A program made the position numbers and the translations under genes. Shown here piece after piece: positions 1 to 10,956 of a stretch of DNA of 48,876 bases. The first letter of the stretch is position 1; each line of letters starts with the position of its first letter. The stretch spans positions 1 to 48,876 of the forward strand of contig MLAK01000885.1 of NCBI GenBank assembly GCA_001839685.1. Reading direction: 5' to 3'. The notes beneath the pieces are model-generated. The model worked only from the letters and a program-made list of their open reading frames with translations, was not told the DNA's origin and did no database searches. Origin of the DNA: Tritrichomonas foetus. Its lineage: Eukaryota > Parabasalia > Tritrichomonadida > Tritrichomonadidae.

Positions 1-719
1 AATATGTTTATCTTATGAATCTATTTTATTTTTCCCCCATGAAATCAAAGCTTTCCAGGGGTCTATGACCCTTAAATTCCATCATTTACGACTATAAAAA
101 CGTGATAAATAAAGAATATAAAAAATGAAAATATGTGGTGAATGAATGAATGGGGAATTTATGAAAAAATAGAATGGGGGAAATGGTCGATGTTGTGGGT
201 TTATGTTTTGGGTTATTTTTGAATTGATGGTGTCAGTGATGAAAAATTTTTAGGGAATCGTAATGACTCAAACATAATATTGTTCATTCATGATTTAAAT
301 TATAAGAATTTATAAATGAAGTTAAGGTGTTCAAATATGGGTCATTTTTGAATAACAATATGTGTTAGCAATTTTCGACGTACATATTATATTACGCCCA
401 TATAAGCATGGAAAAAAAGTGTCCATACGACAGTCGAATTAGAGATGATAATTGGCAAATCTTGACTATGAAATGTGAATTCTCAAATATTTAATAATTT
501 CGTGAAACAGAACTTTCAATAATATTTATGATCACAATATTTAAATGAATTTATAAAAAAGAACAAGCTGTCAGTAATATTAAAATGTGTGTGATCCTAA
601 GAGGATTTCTCTATCCTGAATGAAACATCAGGTGTAGGAAAGAATATAGTAAGAAGATTATAAAGAATCAGATGTTTATATGATTTTTAACATAAGAAAA
701 TGATTAAGAGCGAAATATG
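1..719. other. AT-rich region without a recognisable gene
   Basis: No open frame of convincing length or composition on either strand. It lies downstream of the stop codon of the minus-strand RRM-like gene, so its right part probably includes that gene's 3' untranslated region and terminator. No tRNA or snRNA signature was seen. Confidence 0.6.
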
Positions 720-2384
720 TTATTTTATAAGATTGGTTTCCTGCACTTCAAATTCTGTATTTTCAATGATGTCTGATTTGGCCCTTTCTTGGTCATCAGG
801 ATTCCAATAAGTTACATATATTGCCTCAATTTGTTTCGAAATTGCGACAATTTTTATATAACCATATTGTCTCACAAACTCTTCGGCTTTTCCAATGGTC
901 CAATCATTGGGAATTTTAGAAATAGTGATGCCTTGATTTTTCGAAAGATCTCTGACTGATTGTTTCCTTTTATTGGTGATTAAATAAAAAACCGGATAGG
1001 AAATAAAAGAAAAAGGTAATTTCCATGGCTTATAATATTCCGTTTCATCATCATCGTCTTCATTTGTAAGAGAATGTGCATTTTCAACTTTCCTTCGTAA
1101 ATTTTCAATTGCATTTAAAATCTCTATGACGGCTTTTTTATTTTTAATTGTTAATTGAAATTCGGGAATTCCAAACCGGCCCCTCGGATTTATTTTTAGT
1201 TTTTTAATTTGATAACTGCTTGTGTCAACATTCAGACAATTTTGTACATCTTTTTCAGTAAAGTCAAGGGGTAAATTGGAGAGAATTAATTGTTGATGTG
1301 AATATCTTGCCCGTTCTTTGAATTTTTTGTGAGAAAGCAAAGCTTTTTCAGAATCTTCAGATTGAAATCTGACTACACCGTATATAAATTGTCCTCCATC
1401 AGAGTTTAAAATGTGAGGATTTCCTATAGTCTCACCAAAAGCCGCCATCATTTCTTGAAATTCTTCTTTCGTAGGGGCTTGATCTTTCGGAAATTTAATA
1501 TAGATAGGATAATCTTGTTGAGCATTACTTTGTAAAGTATAGCTAGATGTGCTAGCAGAAGTACTGTTATCATCTTCTTGATCATTATATTTGTCATTAC
1601 TAATAATGATCTGTGAACTATTTGAATTGCTATTTGAACTATTGTTTTGGATAAAAGGTATGATTTTGATTTCACTTCCACCAATTTTTGAACCATGAAG
1701 TTTTGATATAAACATTTGCATTTCTTTTTCTGTTTTGAATGAAAAGTCACATGTTTGTTGATCTGAAATTGTTTGAGAATGAGTTAAAATGTCAATTTCC
1801 TTTAAATAATCAGACAAAAAATTAATTAGAGACACAATTTCTATATTTTTTGGAATTCCATTCATTCTAACTGCATATTGAAGAACAGCCAAATAATATT
1901 TTTCAATTTGTTTAATCTCTTCAATTTTTGAAAGATTGATAGCTTTAGTAAAAATTGAGTTCGACTCTGGAGCGAAGCAGTCAAAATATGCTCTCAAATG
2001 AATGAAATCCAAAGCTCGTACTTTGATGCAGCTTAGAAAAGGTGAGCAATTTTCAATTGTGTAGCCTCCGATTGTTAAATTGGTAAAATAATCTGGTTCA
2101 ATATATTTTGTTTCAATGAAAATAGAAAAAACTTGAGATTTCTTTTGATATTGAAATCTTTTCGAATATAGAGTTTGCTCGACTATTTCTTTGCCGAGTG
2201 TCCTATTTACTATTTCCTCAATATTAACACTATCGCTTTTGCTATCATAATCAAGGAATAAAAAGTTGATCGAATTAATTTTGAGAAAATTAATATAAGT
2301 AAAATGAATTCCTAGAGATGATTTGATATTACGAATATTGGTTTTCGGACTAATTTGGAGAATACAAGATGTAATCGATTGCAT
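720..2384 (-). CDS. Putative RNA-binding protein with RRM-like repeats (554 aa)
   Basis: A 554-residue intronless frame starting at a proper ATG. Two segments resemble degenerate RNA recognition motifs. One, near residues 295-355, ends in an RNP1-like strand (GQFIYGVVRFQSEDSEKAL). The next, near residues 365-430, opens with an RNP2-like strand and loop (QLILSNLPLDFTEKDV). A further strand-rich stretch near 490-545 (YGYIKIVAISKQIEAIYVTY) could be a third. A Ser/Asn-rich linker separates an uncharacterised N-terminal half from the RRM-like part. A role in RNA binding is inferred from these motifs only; the aromatic RNP residues are poorly conserved, so canonical RNA contact is uncertain. The N-terminal 230 residues match nothing I recognise. 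Confidence 0.6.
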   Translation of the reverse strand: MQSITSCILQISPKTNIRNIKSSLGIHFTYINFLKINSINFLFLDYDSKSDSVNIEEIVNRTLGKEIVEQTLYSKRFQYQKKSQVFSIFIETKYIEPDYFTNLTIGGYTIENCSPFLSCIKVRALDFIHLRAYFDCFAPESNSIFTKAINLSKIEEIKQIEKYYLAVLQYAVRMNGIPKNIEIVSLINFLSDYLKEIDILTHSQTISDQQTCDFSFKTEKEMQMFISKLHGSKIGGSEIKIIPFIQNNSSNSNSNSSQIIISNDKYNDQEDDNSTSASTSSYTLQSNAQQDYPIYIKFPKDQAPTKEEFQEMMAAFGETIGNPHILNSDGGQFIYGVVRFQSEDSEKALLSHKKFKERARYSHQQLILSNLPLDFTEKDVQNCLNVDTSSYQIKKLKINPRGRFGIPEFQLTIKNKKAVIEILNAIENLRRKVENAHSLTNEDDDDETEYYKPWKLPFSFISYPVFYLITNKRKQSVRDLSKNQGITISKIPNDWTIGKAEEFVRQYGYIKIVAISKQIEAIYVTYWNPDDQERAKSDIIENTEFEVQETNLIK

Positions 2385-2596
2385 TTTCGAGTCCGCTAAA
2401 AAAAATGAACGATAAGTTGTGACTTGGCAAATTTGTAGTCATCACTTTTTGTGATGTTTACATAGAAAGTCACCTAACTTGAATCAATCAAGTCGAATTT
2501 AAATATAACAAAACAAAACAAAATAAAACAAGACTAGATAGATTCGAATATTATTATTTTTTATTCAACAAACAACAAAAAAAATTTTTTTTCGTT

Positions 2597-3442
2597 TCAA
2601 TCTGGACAAATAAATGATGAAAGGGCTAGTGCAAATAAAAAGATAGGTTTATAGTTCCTAATAACTTCAACTTCAAGCGTCTCTTTTGAAACCTTTCTCA
2701 CAATAATTGAAGGCTTTACATTTTCATCCAAAATAATGCAATTCTTTAAAGATTTTATCACAAATTTCCCTCCAAATTTGAGACACCACTCTCCATTTTG
2801 ATTCTTTGTTGGAATTCTGCTCAAATGTTTCAAGTGATCTTCAGGCCAATTAATTTCATATTTTCTTGGTCCATATTCAGTCCCATAATCTGTACTAATA
2901 TCAATTATCATCAACTCTTTATCGTCTTTTGCATTTTTTAAGACGTAGTGATGTCTATGGTGTGAAATATTTAATACAAATTCATATTTTTTCTTTTTTA
3001 TATGAATGTCTTCATAACTAGCAATAAACACTTGATTTGTAATAACTCCTTTTGACTTTGCAAATAATAAATTTTCATTGTTTTGTCTGAATTTGAAAAG
3101 CAATTTTGATTGAATGTGTGCGCGCGAGGTTCTACTGCAGAAGTAATTCATATAATTTGGATTATTATTGGTTTCTTTTGTTTCTGGTGAATTTTGTTTC
3201 ATATTTTCATCATCAGAATTTTGATCATTGTTTGCGCTTTTTGTGATGTTGTTGCTATTGAATATGTTTGGTGATGATGAATCATGCGAGAAGGCGACGT
3301 TCTTTTGGGATTTGGCCTTTTTTGGAGGATATTTGACAGGAACCACTTTTTCTTCTTCGAATTTGTTGTGTTCGTTTGAATATGTGTATGAGTCAGAATC
3401 AGAACTCGATGAAAAATGCAGCGAAAGAACCTTCTTTTTCAT
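2597..3442 (-). CDS. Tubby-like protein (Tubby C-terminal domain)
   Basis: The open frame extends to a TTG at 3496, but the first in-frame ATG is at 3440-3442, giving 281 residues; I chose that start. The first ~95 residues are Ser/Asn/Lys-rich and probably disordered. From about residue 100 to the end the sequence follows the Tubby barrel: alternating strands, then the diagnostic C-terminal block with NGEWCLKFGGKFVIKSLKN (compare the LNFHGRVTVKSVKN-type block of Tubby proteins) and a final hydrophobic helix ending FALALSSFICPD (family: FAICLSSFD). Tubby/TULP proteins bind phosphoinositides and in many protists and animals help deliver membrane proteins to cilia. That role here is family-based inference, supported only loosely by other flagellar genes in the window. 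The ending differs from the usual acidic FDTK tail. Confidence 0.8.
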   Translation of the reverse strand: MKKKVLSLHFSSSSDSDSYTYSNEHNKFEEEKVVPVKYPPKKAKSQKNVAFSHDSSSPNIFNSNNITKSANNDQNSDDENMKQNSPETKETNNNPNYMNYFCSRTSRAHIQSKLLFKFRQNNENLLFAKSKGVITNQVFIASYEDIHIKKKKYEFVLNISHHRHHYVLKNAKDDKELMIIDISTDYGTEYGPRKYEINWPEDHLKHLSRIPTKNQNGEWCLKFGGKFVIKSLKNCIILDENVKPSIIVRKVSKETLEVEVIRNYKPIFLFALALSSFICPD

Positions 3443-3927
3443 CTGGAGAGCGTGAAAATAAAGACAATTATTTTTTTGCTTAGAATTTGAGTTCAAAATT
3501 GTGTTATTTACGTTTACTTTTTGTGAGTATCTTGAATGGAAACTTTTTTTTCTAAGTGTTCAAAAACTCAAAGTTTTTAACTTTTTTATGATTAACTTTT
3601 TCTGATTTATTTATTCAAAATTTGAATTGCAAATCTGTACGACTTCAATATTACTGGTTTTCCTGTTACAACAAATAATCCGTTATGAGATCAACAATTG
3701 CTTTTCAAGTAATATATGCTTTTTATTTTAAATGAAATATGGTGCAAAAGAAAAAACTACAGATTTATGTATAACTTGATAACCTACAATATGCATATTA
3801 TGCATGAATTTAGCTACTTCTAGAGAATTTAAATAGCATTTTAATGTATTTCTTTGAAATTGTTATAATTTTATATGATTCAAAATAAAAAAAAGTAAAA
3901 TATTTTTTTATTCATACAGAGTCAATT
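3443..3927. other. Spacer between Tubby-like and HYOU1-like genes
   Basis: AT-rich, no supported gene. It holds the 5' flank of the Tubby-like gene at its left end and the 3' flank of the chaperone gene at its right end, both on the minus strand. Confidence 0.6.
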
Positions 3928-6330
3928 TCATAAATCTTCATTTTTTCGCTTCTTTGGTCCAAATTTGAAATTCATTTTTTGGGGTTTCATATTTTCCACT
4001 TCTGCTTTCAGTTTCTCTTTTTCTTTTTGATATTCAGACTTCCCATCTGGTTTCAATTTTTCACCTTTAGGTTGGGACATTGCTTTGATGTGTGCCTCAA
4101 ACCGTTCGACTTCTGTTGAAAGCTCAATTGCTTTTTCACGAAATTCTTTTGGACGAGTAGGCCTAAACTCATATGCAGGAATATCTTTATTCAAATCTAT
4201 GGTATTGTTGAACCATTGATCAACTTTTTTATACACTTGTTTTAATCTCATAACAATTTCTCTGTCGACTTTGAGCTTTGAAGCTTTCACATTAAATAGG
4301 GATTGCTTGGCAGCCATTAAAGCGAGATATGTGTCTTGGACATCATAGTAGAAAGATGTATTTTCTTCGATACGGCGATAGACTGGGGCAATACATCTTT
4401 TAATAGCTTTTAAATGAGAAGGAAACTGCTTCAAAACACTGAGACTCATATTAGGATTACTTTTGGCCCAGTTACGTTCATTTTCGACGCATCGTATAAT
4501 ATCTAATCTTTGAGTATGATTTGTAAAGAATCTAATTGTTTCGTTTTTGGAAATTTCATTTAAAACTTTAGTAGCGTAATTTTGAATTTCCTTATGTGCT
4601 TTTTCGATTCGCTCTTTTCGGACATTGGAATCAATGAAAAGTTCAACAACATCATAATAAAGTGGAAGTGGATTTAATAATTCGAAAAGTGCTTCTTTAC
4701 ACCTCATTTGTCGGCATCTTTTCAATGTTTTTAATTTGGTAGGTCGATGTGAAAAAGTAAACCAAAGCGTTCCATTTTTAATGGCTTCAAGGTCATATGA
4801 AAGTGAATTTGCAGAAATTCCTTCTTGTAAACCATCATCATCATAAACAAGGTTGATTGTTCCGACATCACCAGAAATATTAACTTCACTAATGCATTTG
4901 CGGTTTTTCTTACAAATAGGAATTGTTTCGTCATTCGTTAGCATATCTATTGAATAAATTGTAGCGTTATCAATGATTTTAACTGGTTTAAATTTACTAA
5001 CTTTTAATATTTGTTGTGTAAAATAGCCTGCACCAATAGCAATGGCTTCATCTGCGTTTAATGAGTGTCCAATAGTTTTGATATTTGGATCTTTAGAATC
5101 TTGATTAATATGAAAAGATTTTCTGAGTGCCAGTTCGATAATTGGCATTCGAGAAGAACCTCCAATTAATTCTATATCGTCAAATTGGAGATTTTTAGAT
5201 GATTCTTTTGCAATGTTTACAATAGCTTGTGCAAGGGAAGCAGCAACAAATTGATTGTCAAGTTCATCTTTTGTCAAAGTGAAATCAAAATCACGACCAT
5301 TTATATCTTGAACAATAACAACAGATGAGTTTGATTTGCTTAATTGATTTTTCACTTTTTCTGCCGCAGAAAATAGTCTTCGTTCTTCAGGTCCTGTTGT
5401 TTTTGTAATTCCTAATTTTTCTTTAATGAAATTCACCAAAGAACCTGTTACAAACGCACCACCATTTTTATGGTCAATTTTATATGATAATCTTGTAGCA
5501 ACAGGCCAAATCTTCTTTTCGTGTTGCCCGCTATTGGAATTTCCATTTTTATTTCCTTTTCCATCTTCATCTCGAAAACTATCACTCTTATTCTCACTAT
5601 TATTTTCATTTTCATTATTTTCGAGTTGAATAATTTCATTTTGTGATTTCATTTCGAATTTAACAACATAGCCTTTAATTGAAGTTGCACCAACATCGAT
5701 AAAAAGGACAGTTTTTGGCTTTTTTGAAAATTTAAAAGATCTTTCAAGAGCATAAGTATGAATAACAGCATCAACATCATCAATTGTTGTGAAATTTTTG
5801 TAGTTACACATTTCAAGTGACATTTCAAAAAGTTGACGTTGATGTTGAGTATAAGTTGCTGGAAAAACAAGTGTGATGTGTTTAATTGGTTTCTTATTTG
5901 AAATATCTTGGAGGTATCTCTTCAAAAACAGTGGAACTAAGTCGTTGATATGGAGGCGAGCAGCGGTTGTGTTTACAACAAGATTTTGTGTGATTTCTTC
6001 ACTATCTTCTTCTGAAAGGCCAATTAGAGAGGTGAAAAAACCGCTCCCCATCCACGGTTTGGAGTCCAAAATTAACTGTGCCTTTTCGCCGATTTCTGGA
6101 ATCAGATATTCGGTTTCTTCTTCTGTGAGTGGCTTTTTGAGAGAGATGTCGAATTCTGGTTTGGCGCGAAAAGCGAGGAAAGATGGGGTTGACCTCTTTT
6201 TTTGCTGATTGAGGGCGATTGTTGGGGCCTCTGAAATTAGCGTGGTGGACGACTTGATGAAATAGGAGCCAAAATCGATGGCTAGATTTAATGAGAGAGA
6301 AAATTCAACAAGAAAAAGAAAAATCATCAT
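3928..6330 (-). CDS. ER Hsp70-superfamily chaperone, Hsp110/HYOU1 (Grp170) type
   Basis: The frame opens at TTG 6360, but two ATGs lie at 6330 and 6327; from 6330 the product is 800 residues and begins with a clean signal peptide (hydrophobic MMIFLFLVEFSLSLN). The mature protein starts directly with the Hsp70 phosphate-1 motif LAIDFGSYF. Later come the phosphate-2-like segment VLFIDVGATSIKG, the adenosine motif IELIGGSSRMPIIE, and NADEAIAIGAGYFTQ followed by VSKFKPVKI, which matches the HYOU1 pattern at the end of the nucleotide-binding domain. The C-terminal half is long and helical with a basic tail. The last four residues are NEDL, close to the NDEL/KDEL class of ER retrieval signals. Family role: nucleotide exchange for BiP and holding of unfolded secretory clients in the ER lumen. 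A Ser/Asn-rich insertion interrupts the NBD around residues 235-275. Confidence 0.87.
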   Translation of the reverse strand: MMIFLFLVEFSLSLNLAIDFGSYFIKSSTTLISEAPTIALNQQKKRSTPSFLAFRAKPEFDISLKKPLTEEETEYLIPEIGEKAQLILDSKPWMGSGFFTSLIGLSEEDSEEITQNLVVNTTAARLHINDLVPLFLKRYLQDISNKKPIKHITLVFPATYTQHQRQLFEMSLEMCNYKNFTTIDDVDAVIHTYALERSFKFSKKPKTVLFIDVGATSIKGYVVKFEMKSQNEIIQLENNENENNSENKSDSFRDEDGKGNKNGNSNSGQHEKKIWPVATRLSYKIDHKNGGAFVTGSLVNFIKEKLGITKTTGPEERRLFSAAEKVKNQLSKSNSSVVIVQDINGRDFDFTLTKDELDNQFVAASLAQAIVNIAKESSKNLQFDDIELIGGSSRMPIIELALRKSFHINQDSKDPNIKTIGHSLNADEAIAIGAGYFTQQILKVSKFKPVKIIDNATIYSIDMLTNDETIPICKKNRKCISEVNISGDVGTINLVYDDDGLQEGISANSLSYDLEAIKNGTLWFTFSHRPTKLKTLKRCRQMRCKEALFELLNPLPLYYDVVELFIDSNVRKERIEKAHKEIQNYATKVLNEISKNETIRFFTNHTQRLDIIRCVENERNWAKSNPNMSLSVLKQFPSHLKAIKRCIAPVYRRIEENTSFYYDVQDTYLALMAAKQSLFNVKASKLKVDREIVMRLKQVYKKVDQWFNNTIDLNKDIPAYEFRPTRPKEFREKAIELSTEVERFEAHIKAMSQPKGEKLKPDGKSEYQKEKEKLKAEVENMKPQKMNFKFGPKKRKNEDL

Positions 6331-6785
6331 TGGGAAATCTGAATATATTTGGCCGAACAAATCTCAAAATCTTTGGCAAGAAAATAATTTCAATTTTAAA
6401 GAAGTTTAGAGGAGATTTAAATATTAATGAATTATTATTCAAGTTAAACAATATGTGATTTCATTAATCAAACGATTATTCAGGTATGAATCGATATTTG
6501 TTAACATTTTGTTCTGAAATTGCCCAAACAAAATTTTTCATATATAGTACACTTCACATTTCTTTGATGATTCATTACATTTCTTCTTTATTTTATGATT
6601 TTTCTTGGCTTTGGAAAGAATATTCGTGTATGTAAGACTTGAAAACAATAAAAGAAAGAAGAAAAATGTAAAATGAATGACAAATACAATAATGGAAATT
6701 TTAAGTTTTTTTATCAAGAAAAGCACAAGCACGTGCAAAACGGCCAAATAATGAACTAGATTAAATAAACCTCACGATCCAAAGA
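6331..6785. other. Spacer between HYOU1-like and strumpellin genes
   Basis: AT-rich stretch upstream of the chaperone and downstream of strumpellin. It contains only a short hydrophobic open frame without an ATG, which I do not accept as a gene. Confidence 0.55.
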
Positions 6786-9700
6786 TTAGATCGATATGAA
6801 GTCGAAGATAGTTGGTGAAATAAAAGAGTCCATCATTCTTCTGGGAGCCTTTGATAAAATTTCATAGTCCTTGATAAAGATGAGCAAGTATTTAAGTGGT
6901 CTGTTGATGTCAATTCCGCCTGAAACTTCCTTCTTTGCATCCTTTGGTGGATTAGCAACAAGTAAGTTTGTGTATTGGCCGATGAATGTCAAGAATGCGT
7001 ATTGGTGGTGTGCATTCATTTGACGGAGAATTGTAATGATTCCTGCGACAAATTCATAGTGGCCATAATACTCGTTTCTTACAAGCATTTGAAGGCGTGT
7101 ATCTTCATGAAGCTTAGCGTTGTTTAAGTTAAGCATTGTTAGACCGAAAAGAAGTAAAGATACTTCTTGTATTGGCTTAGCATAAGTGAAAATCTTTTCN
7201 AGCGGTTCACAAATACCACAGTTTTCGAGATAGGCTGAAAGTGCACCAATTAATTGTGATGATGGATATGGATTATGTGTTGGATCACGATAGAATTGTT
7301 TAATTGCAGTAAGAACTGTATCATTTGCATTTAGAAGCATGAAATGAAGTTGTTGTGCTTCTAATTCACACTTTAATTTCATGTGTGCTGCAATTGTTGC
7401 TTTAAGAAGTTGGATTTGTCCAATCATGCAAACGGCATTTGTCCAGTCATGAACATCACCTTTAAGCTTGGCAAGGAATTCTTGATAAACTTCAATGGTG
7501 TTTGGTGGTGCTGGCCAAAGACTCAATAATCTGTGCATCAAGTTGGCGAAGTTGGAAAGACCTGATTTTTCGGCTTTTGCAAAGAAGTCTTTAAGTCTTT
7601 GTGCCAAAATGAAAGAAAGCAATTCATCAATTGATGATGTGCCTTCAATACCAATTGCATTACACATCTTGTTGATTGTTTTAGTACCAAGAACTTCATC
7701 ACCAGTGTTGTGATTGAGCCAACCGCCAATGATTCCACAATAAACACCACTTTGTCTTAAAGTGAGATCGACAAGGAATTGTGTGAAGAATCCAATGCAA
7801 GTAATACTTTTCATGTTTTGGATCTTTGGAAGAATGATTGGTGCAACTTTGCTTTGGAATTCTGATTGCCAGCCAAGAATCTTCTTCTTTAAGAATCTGT
7901 TTGCTTCTTGTTCGACAAGATAACACATGATTCTGCTGTATTCGTGGTGCCATATTCTTAAACCATCAAGATTGACATAGTCACCCATATATTCGAATGA
8001 ACTACGAATACCATCAAGCATGTGACCAACATTTTCAACCATTTGAACAAATCTCATTGGTGTAAGTTGATCATTCTTTTGTGGAAGAAGACATAAGTAA
8101 AGAACTTCAACAATCTTCTTAACAAGTTGCTTACGAATACCTTCTTCAAGCATTTGCTTGGGATCAACAGTAATTACACCCATCAATGTTGTCTTCATTG
8201 CAAGAACGCCAGATGTAAGAATGGAAATTTCTTTAGTTAATGATGCAAGTTTCGATCTTTCTTCAAGTTGTGCATATTGCTTAAGTTTAGCACGTTCGAT
8301 ACGGTTTGGTAAATCTTTAAGAACATGTGTACGAAGTTGAATGATTTGTGCTAAAACTTGGAAGATAGAAATTGGAACGATTTCGAGAACAGTACGAACA
8401 AAATCGACAATAATTGTTGAATAATGCTCAGAAACAGAAGCAGCATCATTTGATTCTGATTGGATGATTCTAACCAGTCTTAAATCAAGAATAGAAGTAA
8501 GTTTAAGGAAAGTTGCTCTCAATTTAAGAACAGAGAATGGATCAGCCTTGATTCTTCTTTGCATGAGTGGAACAAATTCATCAAGGATGAAGAAACCATA
8601 AGCAAAATCAGATAATGTACCAATTAATGGTGAATATGAATCATCGACAGAAAGAAGCCTTCCAAGCATCTTCAAAGATGTGATAACTCCAGCAACACTT
8701 TCTTTAATGAAAATGGAAGTGCTGATTTGAGAGAATTGAAGGATCTTTTCAAGCGCACTTGTTAATTGGAAGATTTTCTGAACATTGGCTGCATTATTAA
8801 CATTTTCAAGCGCATCAACTTCACCGGCTATGCTATCGAACCATTGTTGTAATTTTTCATCTTTTGTAAGTGAAGAAAGTGACAATGTGCCTGAGAAAGA
8901 AAGACCAAGTTCACGTAAAGTGTTTGCGGCCTTTGTACGTTCATCAACCCATAATTCGGCTTTATCATTCAGTGCTTGATCGACAGCATTTTTCAATTCA
9001 AACTCAAACTGTGCGAGATCGAGAAGGAAAGTAAGAAGTCTATCTCTTTCCATTGGGAAGAGTTCCTTTTTGGCTGGCGGCTTGGAGTGGAGAACTAAGA
9101 AACGAAGAATAACGTTGGCCTTTCTGACTGCGTCAACAAGGCTGTTTAAGTCTTCGAGAAGAACTTCCAATTTGGTAAAACCGTCGGCCAAAATTTGCTT
9201 AATTTGTTGATGAACGACAGGCATTTGTTCAACTGCACGTTGGTAATAACGTTGTGCATTTGATTTCATAGTGTTTGAAATAGCATTGAATGCAGCAGTG
9301 AATGGTTTCCAAATAATGGGAAGCTCAAAAGTGTATCCCATAAAGTATGGAACGTTCCAATTATCGAAGAAGCTTTTATCAACGATATCTCGCATCATAA
9401 ATTCTTCATACATCAAAGTGTTGGGATCAAAGAAAAGGAAAATGAATAACATGGCCGATTGGGTGGCAAGCGCAACGGCACGATGTTCTGCATCTGGATA
9501 GTGTGGCATTTGAACGTAGACATCATCGTTACGGAATCGACCAATTAAAAGCTTAACGAAACTATTTGGAATTTCGATACGATTGAAAAGCTCGAGAGGA
9601 TACTGGTTTGGAATTGGCTGACCGCGGTGGTAGCCACTTGAACGGCAGACCTCGCAAACTTTGCTGTAATTCAAAAGCATTGATGAGCCGCGCCATCTGT

Positions 9701-10202
9701 TGAAGGCAACAAGTAAACGTTCACGGACAAGGCCTGGAATATGGTAATCCATTTGAAGAAGCATGACACCGTAGAGATAAAGAGCTTCACCGAGGAGTTG
9801 TTTTCCATCTGTTTCTTTGAGCATCGATTCGACTGTCATTTGAAGGAAATAGTCTTGTGCAAGTTGCTCTAAGTAATGAATGAAATCGAGTGCATATCTG
9901 ACGATAGATTCGAAAAGTTTACAAAAACGAGTCACAATCTCGATATGTGTTTCACGGCATTCATCGTTGAGTTCGTTTAACTCGGGATCTGCTTCAATAG
10001 AATTTTCAATGATTGTTTCGTTTCCAAAATAGTCGAAGTCGTAAATAATACGCGAATATGTATGTGCTTGTCCCTTAGGGAAAGTAAAATCTTCTGGAAT
10101 GTACTGCGAAAGACGTTGAATTTCGGCAATGATAGAGCTTCCACGTGATACGATGGTTAAAATATTCCATCCGCATGGATTTGATCGTGTAAGTAATTCC
10201 AT
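6786..10202 (-). CDS. WASHC5: WASH complex subunit strumpellin (WASHC5 homologue)
   Basis: A 1138-residue frame, close to the ~1159 residues of human strumpellin, with an ATG start. The N-terminal 190 residues align by eye with strumpellin: NPCGWNILTIVSRGSSIIAE, then IIYDFDYFGNE, DPELNELNDECRETHIEIVTRFCKLF, and DGKQLLGEALYLYGVMLLQMD. The rest is the expected all-helical scaffold, ending in a segment with LKYLLIFIKDYEILSKAP. Strumpellin is a structural core of the WASH regulatory complex, which activates Arp2/3 actin nucleation on endosomes; presence of WASH itself elsewhere in the genome is expected but not visible here. One ambiguous base (N at 7200) falls in codon ~1001 without breaking the frame. 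No intron is apparent. Confidence 0.93.
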   Translation of the reverse strand: MELLTRSNPCGWNILTIVSRGSSIIAEIQRLSQYIPEDFTFPKGQAHTYSRIIYDFDYFGNETIIENSIEADPELNELNDECRETHIEIVTRFCKLFESIVRYALDFIHYLEQLAQDYFLQMTVESMLKETDGKQLLGEALYLYGVMLLQMDYHIPGLVRERLLVAFNRWRGSSMLLNYSKVCEVCRSSGYHRGQPIPNQYPLELFNRIEIPNSFVKLLIGRFRNDDVYVQMPHYPDAEHRAVALATQSAMLFIFLFFDPNTLMYEEFMMRDIVDKSFFDNWNVPYFMGYTFELPIIWKPFTAAFNAISNTMKSNAQRYYQRAVEQMPVVHQQIKQILADGFTKLEVLLEDLNSLVDAVRKANVILRFLVLHSKPPAKKELFPMERDRLLTFLLDLAQFEFELKNAVDQALNDKAELWVDERTKAANTLRELGLSFSGTLSLSSLTKDEKLQQWFDSIAGEVDALENVNNAANVQKIFQLTSALEKILQFSQISTSIFIKESVAGVITSLKMLGRLLSVDDSYSPLIGTLSDFAYGFFILDEFVPLMQRRIKADPFSVLKLRATFLKLTSILDLRLVRIIQSESNDAASVSEHYSTIIVDFVRTVLEIVPISIFQVLAQIIQLRTHVLKDLPNRIERAKLKQYAQLEERSKLASLTKEISILTSGVLAMKTTLMGVITVDPKQMLEEGIRKQLVKKIVEVLYLCLLPQKNDQLTPMRFVQMVENVGHMLDGIRSSFEYMGDYVNLDGLRIWHHEYSRIMCYLVEQEANRFLKKKILGWQSEFQSKVAPIILPKIQNMKSITCIGFFTQFLVDLTLRQSGVYCGIIGGWLNHNTGDEVLGTKTINKMCNAIGIEGTSSIDELLSFILAQRLKDFFAKAEKSGLSNFANLMHRLLSLWPAPPNTIEVYQEFLAKLKGDVHDWTNAVCMIGQIQLLKATIAAHMKLKCELEAQQLHFMLLNANDTVLTAIKQFYRDPTHNPYPSSQLIGALSAYLENCGICEPXEKIFTYAKPIQEVSLLLFGLTMLNLNNAKLHEDTRLQMLVRNEYYGHYEFVAGIITILRQMNAHHQYAFLTFIGQYTNLLVANPPKDAKKEVSGGIDINRPLKYLLIFIKDYEILSKAPRRMMDSFISPTIFDFISI

Positions 10203-10956
10203 TGTTTTATAATAATTGAATTTATTTGACGGTTATTGATTATTGTGAGGTTTATTGCATATTGAGAGACAGTAGAGCGGTTTGACAACTGAAGCGTCAT
10301 TTTATAAATTTTGCTCAGGTAGGAACAGGTTAATAAAAGTAAATTCAGGTCCTATAGATAATTGTGATAATGATAATAATAATTTATCAAAAAATATTGA
10401 AAAAAAGGTAAAATCATGACCAATGTTACAAATAATGAACAGATTCAAAAAACTTCAAGACTTAAGGATATGAATAAACTCCTTAATTTGTCTTTTTCCC
10501 TAATGTAATTTATGAAACTATCTTTTTTAAAGGATTGTTAGGGAAATGATGTCATAATTTCGATAACTTTTTCTTAAAATATTGAATCTAGTCCGATAAT
10601 CTATGTATCAAAAAGTTTGAAATCTTTATCGTATTCATAAAAAGTTATTTTGTAAAATTATTCAATTTCAAAAAAAGTTCAGATTCTGACATGCTATATG
10701 AAATATGATCAACTTCGGTTATAAAAAATTTCTGTAAATCATTCGAAAATAAGCTCATCAAATTTAAAAAATCACAGTGATTATCACAATATCAATACGA
10801 AATATCTATGAAAATATTCAATCTGATGAAAAAAATTTTTGTTATATCTGTTGCGTTATCTTTGGAAGTTCGCATGTAATATATATTTATAAAGCATTAT
10901 AAATTTTAGGTGTTGTATTTGATTTGAATCATATATAAACAATTTTTTAATATATA
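10203..10956. other. Long AT-rich spacer upstream of strumpellin
   Basis: No gene supported. The left end is the promoter side of strumpellin; on the minus strand it holds several TCA-containing pyrimidine stretches within 60 bases of the ATG that could serve as initiators, none a close match. The right end is the 3' flank of Bub3. Confidence 0.5.

Noticed and set aside
6538..6747. 69-codon hydrophobic minus-strand frame
   Set aside because: Starts at TTG with no internal ATG, and its Phe/Lys/Ile content reflects AT-rich DNA.
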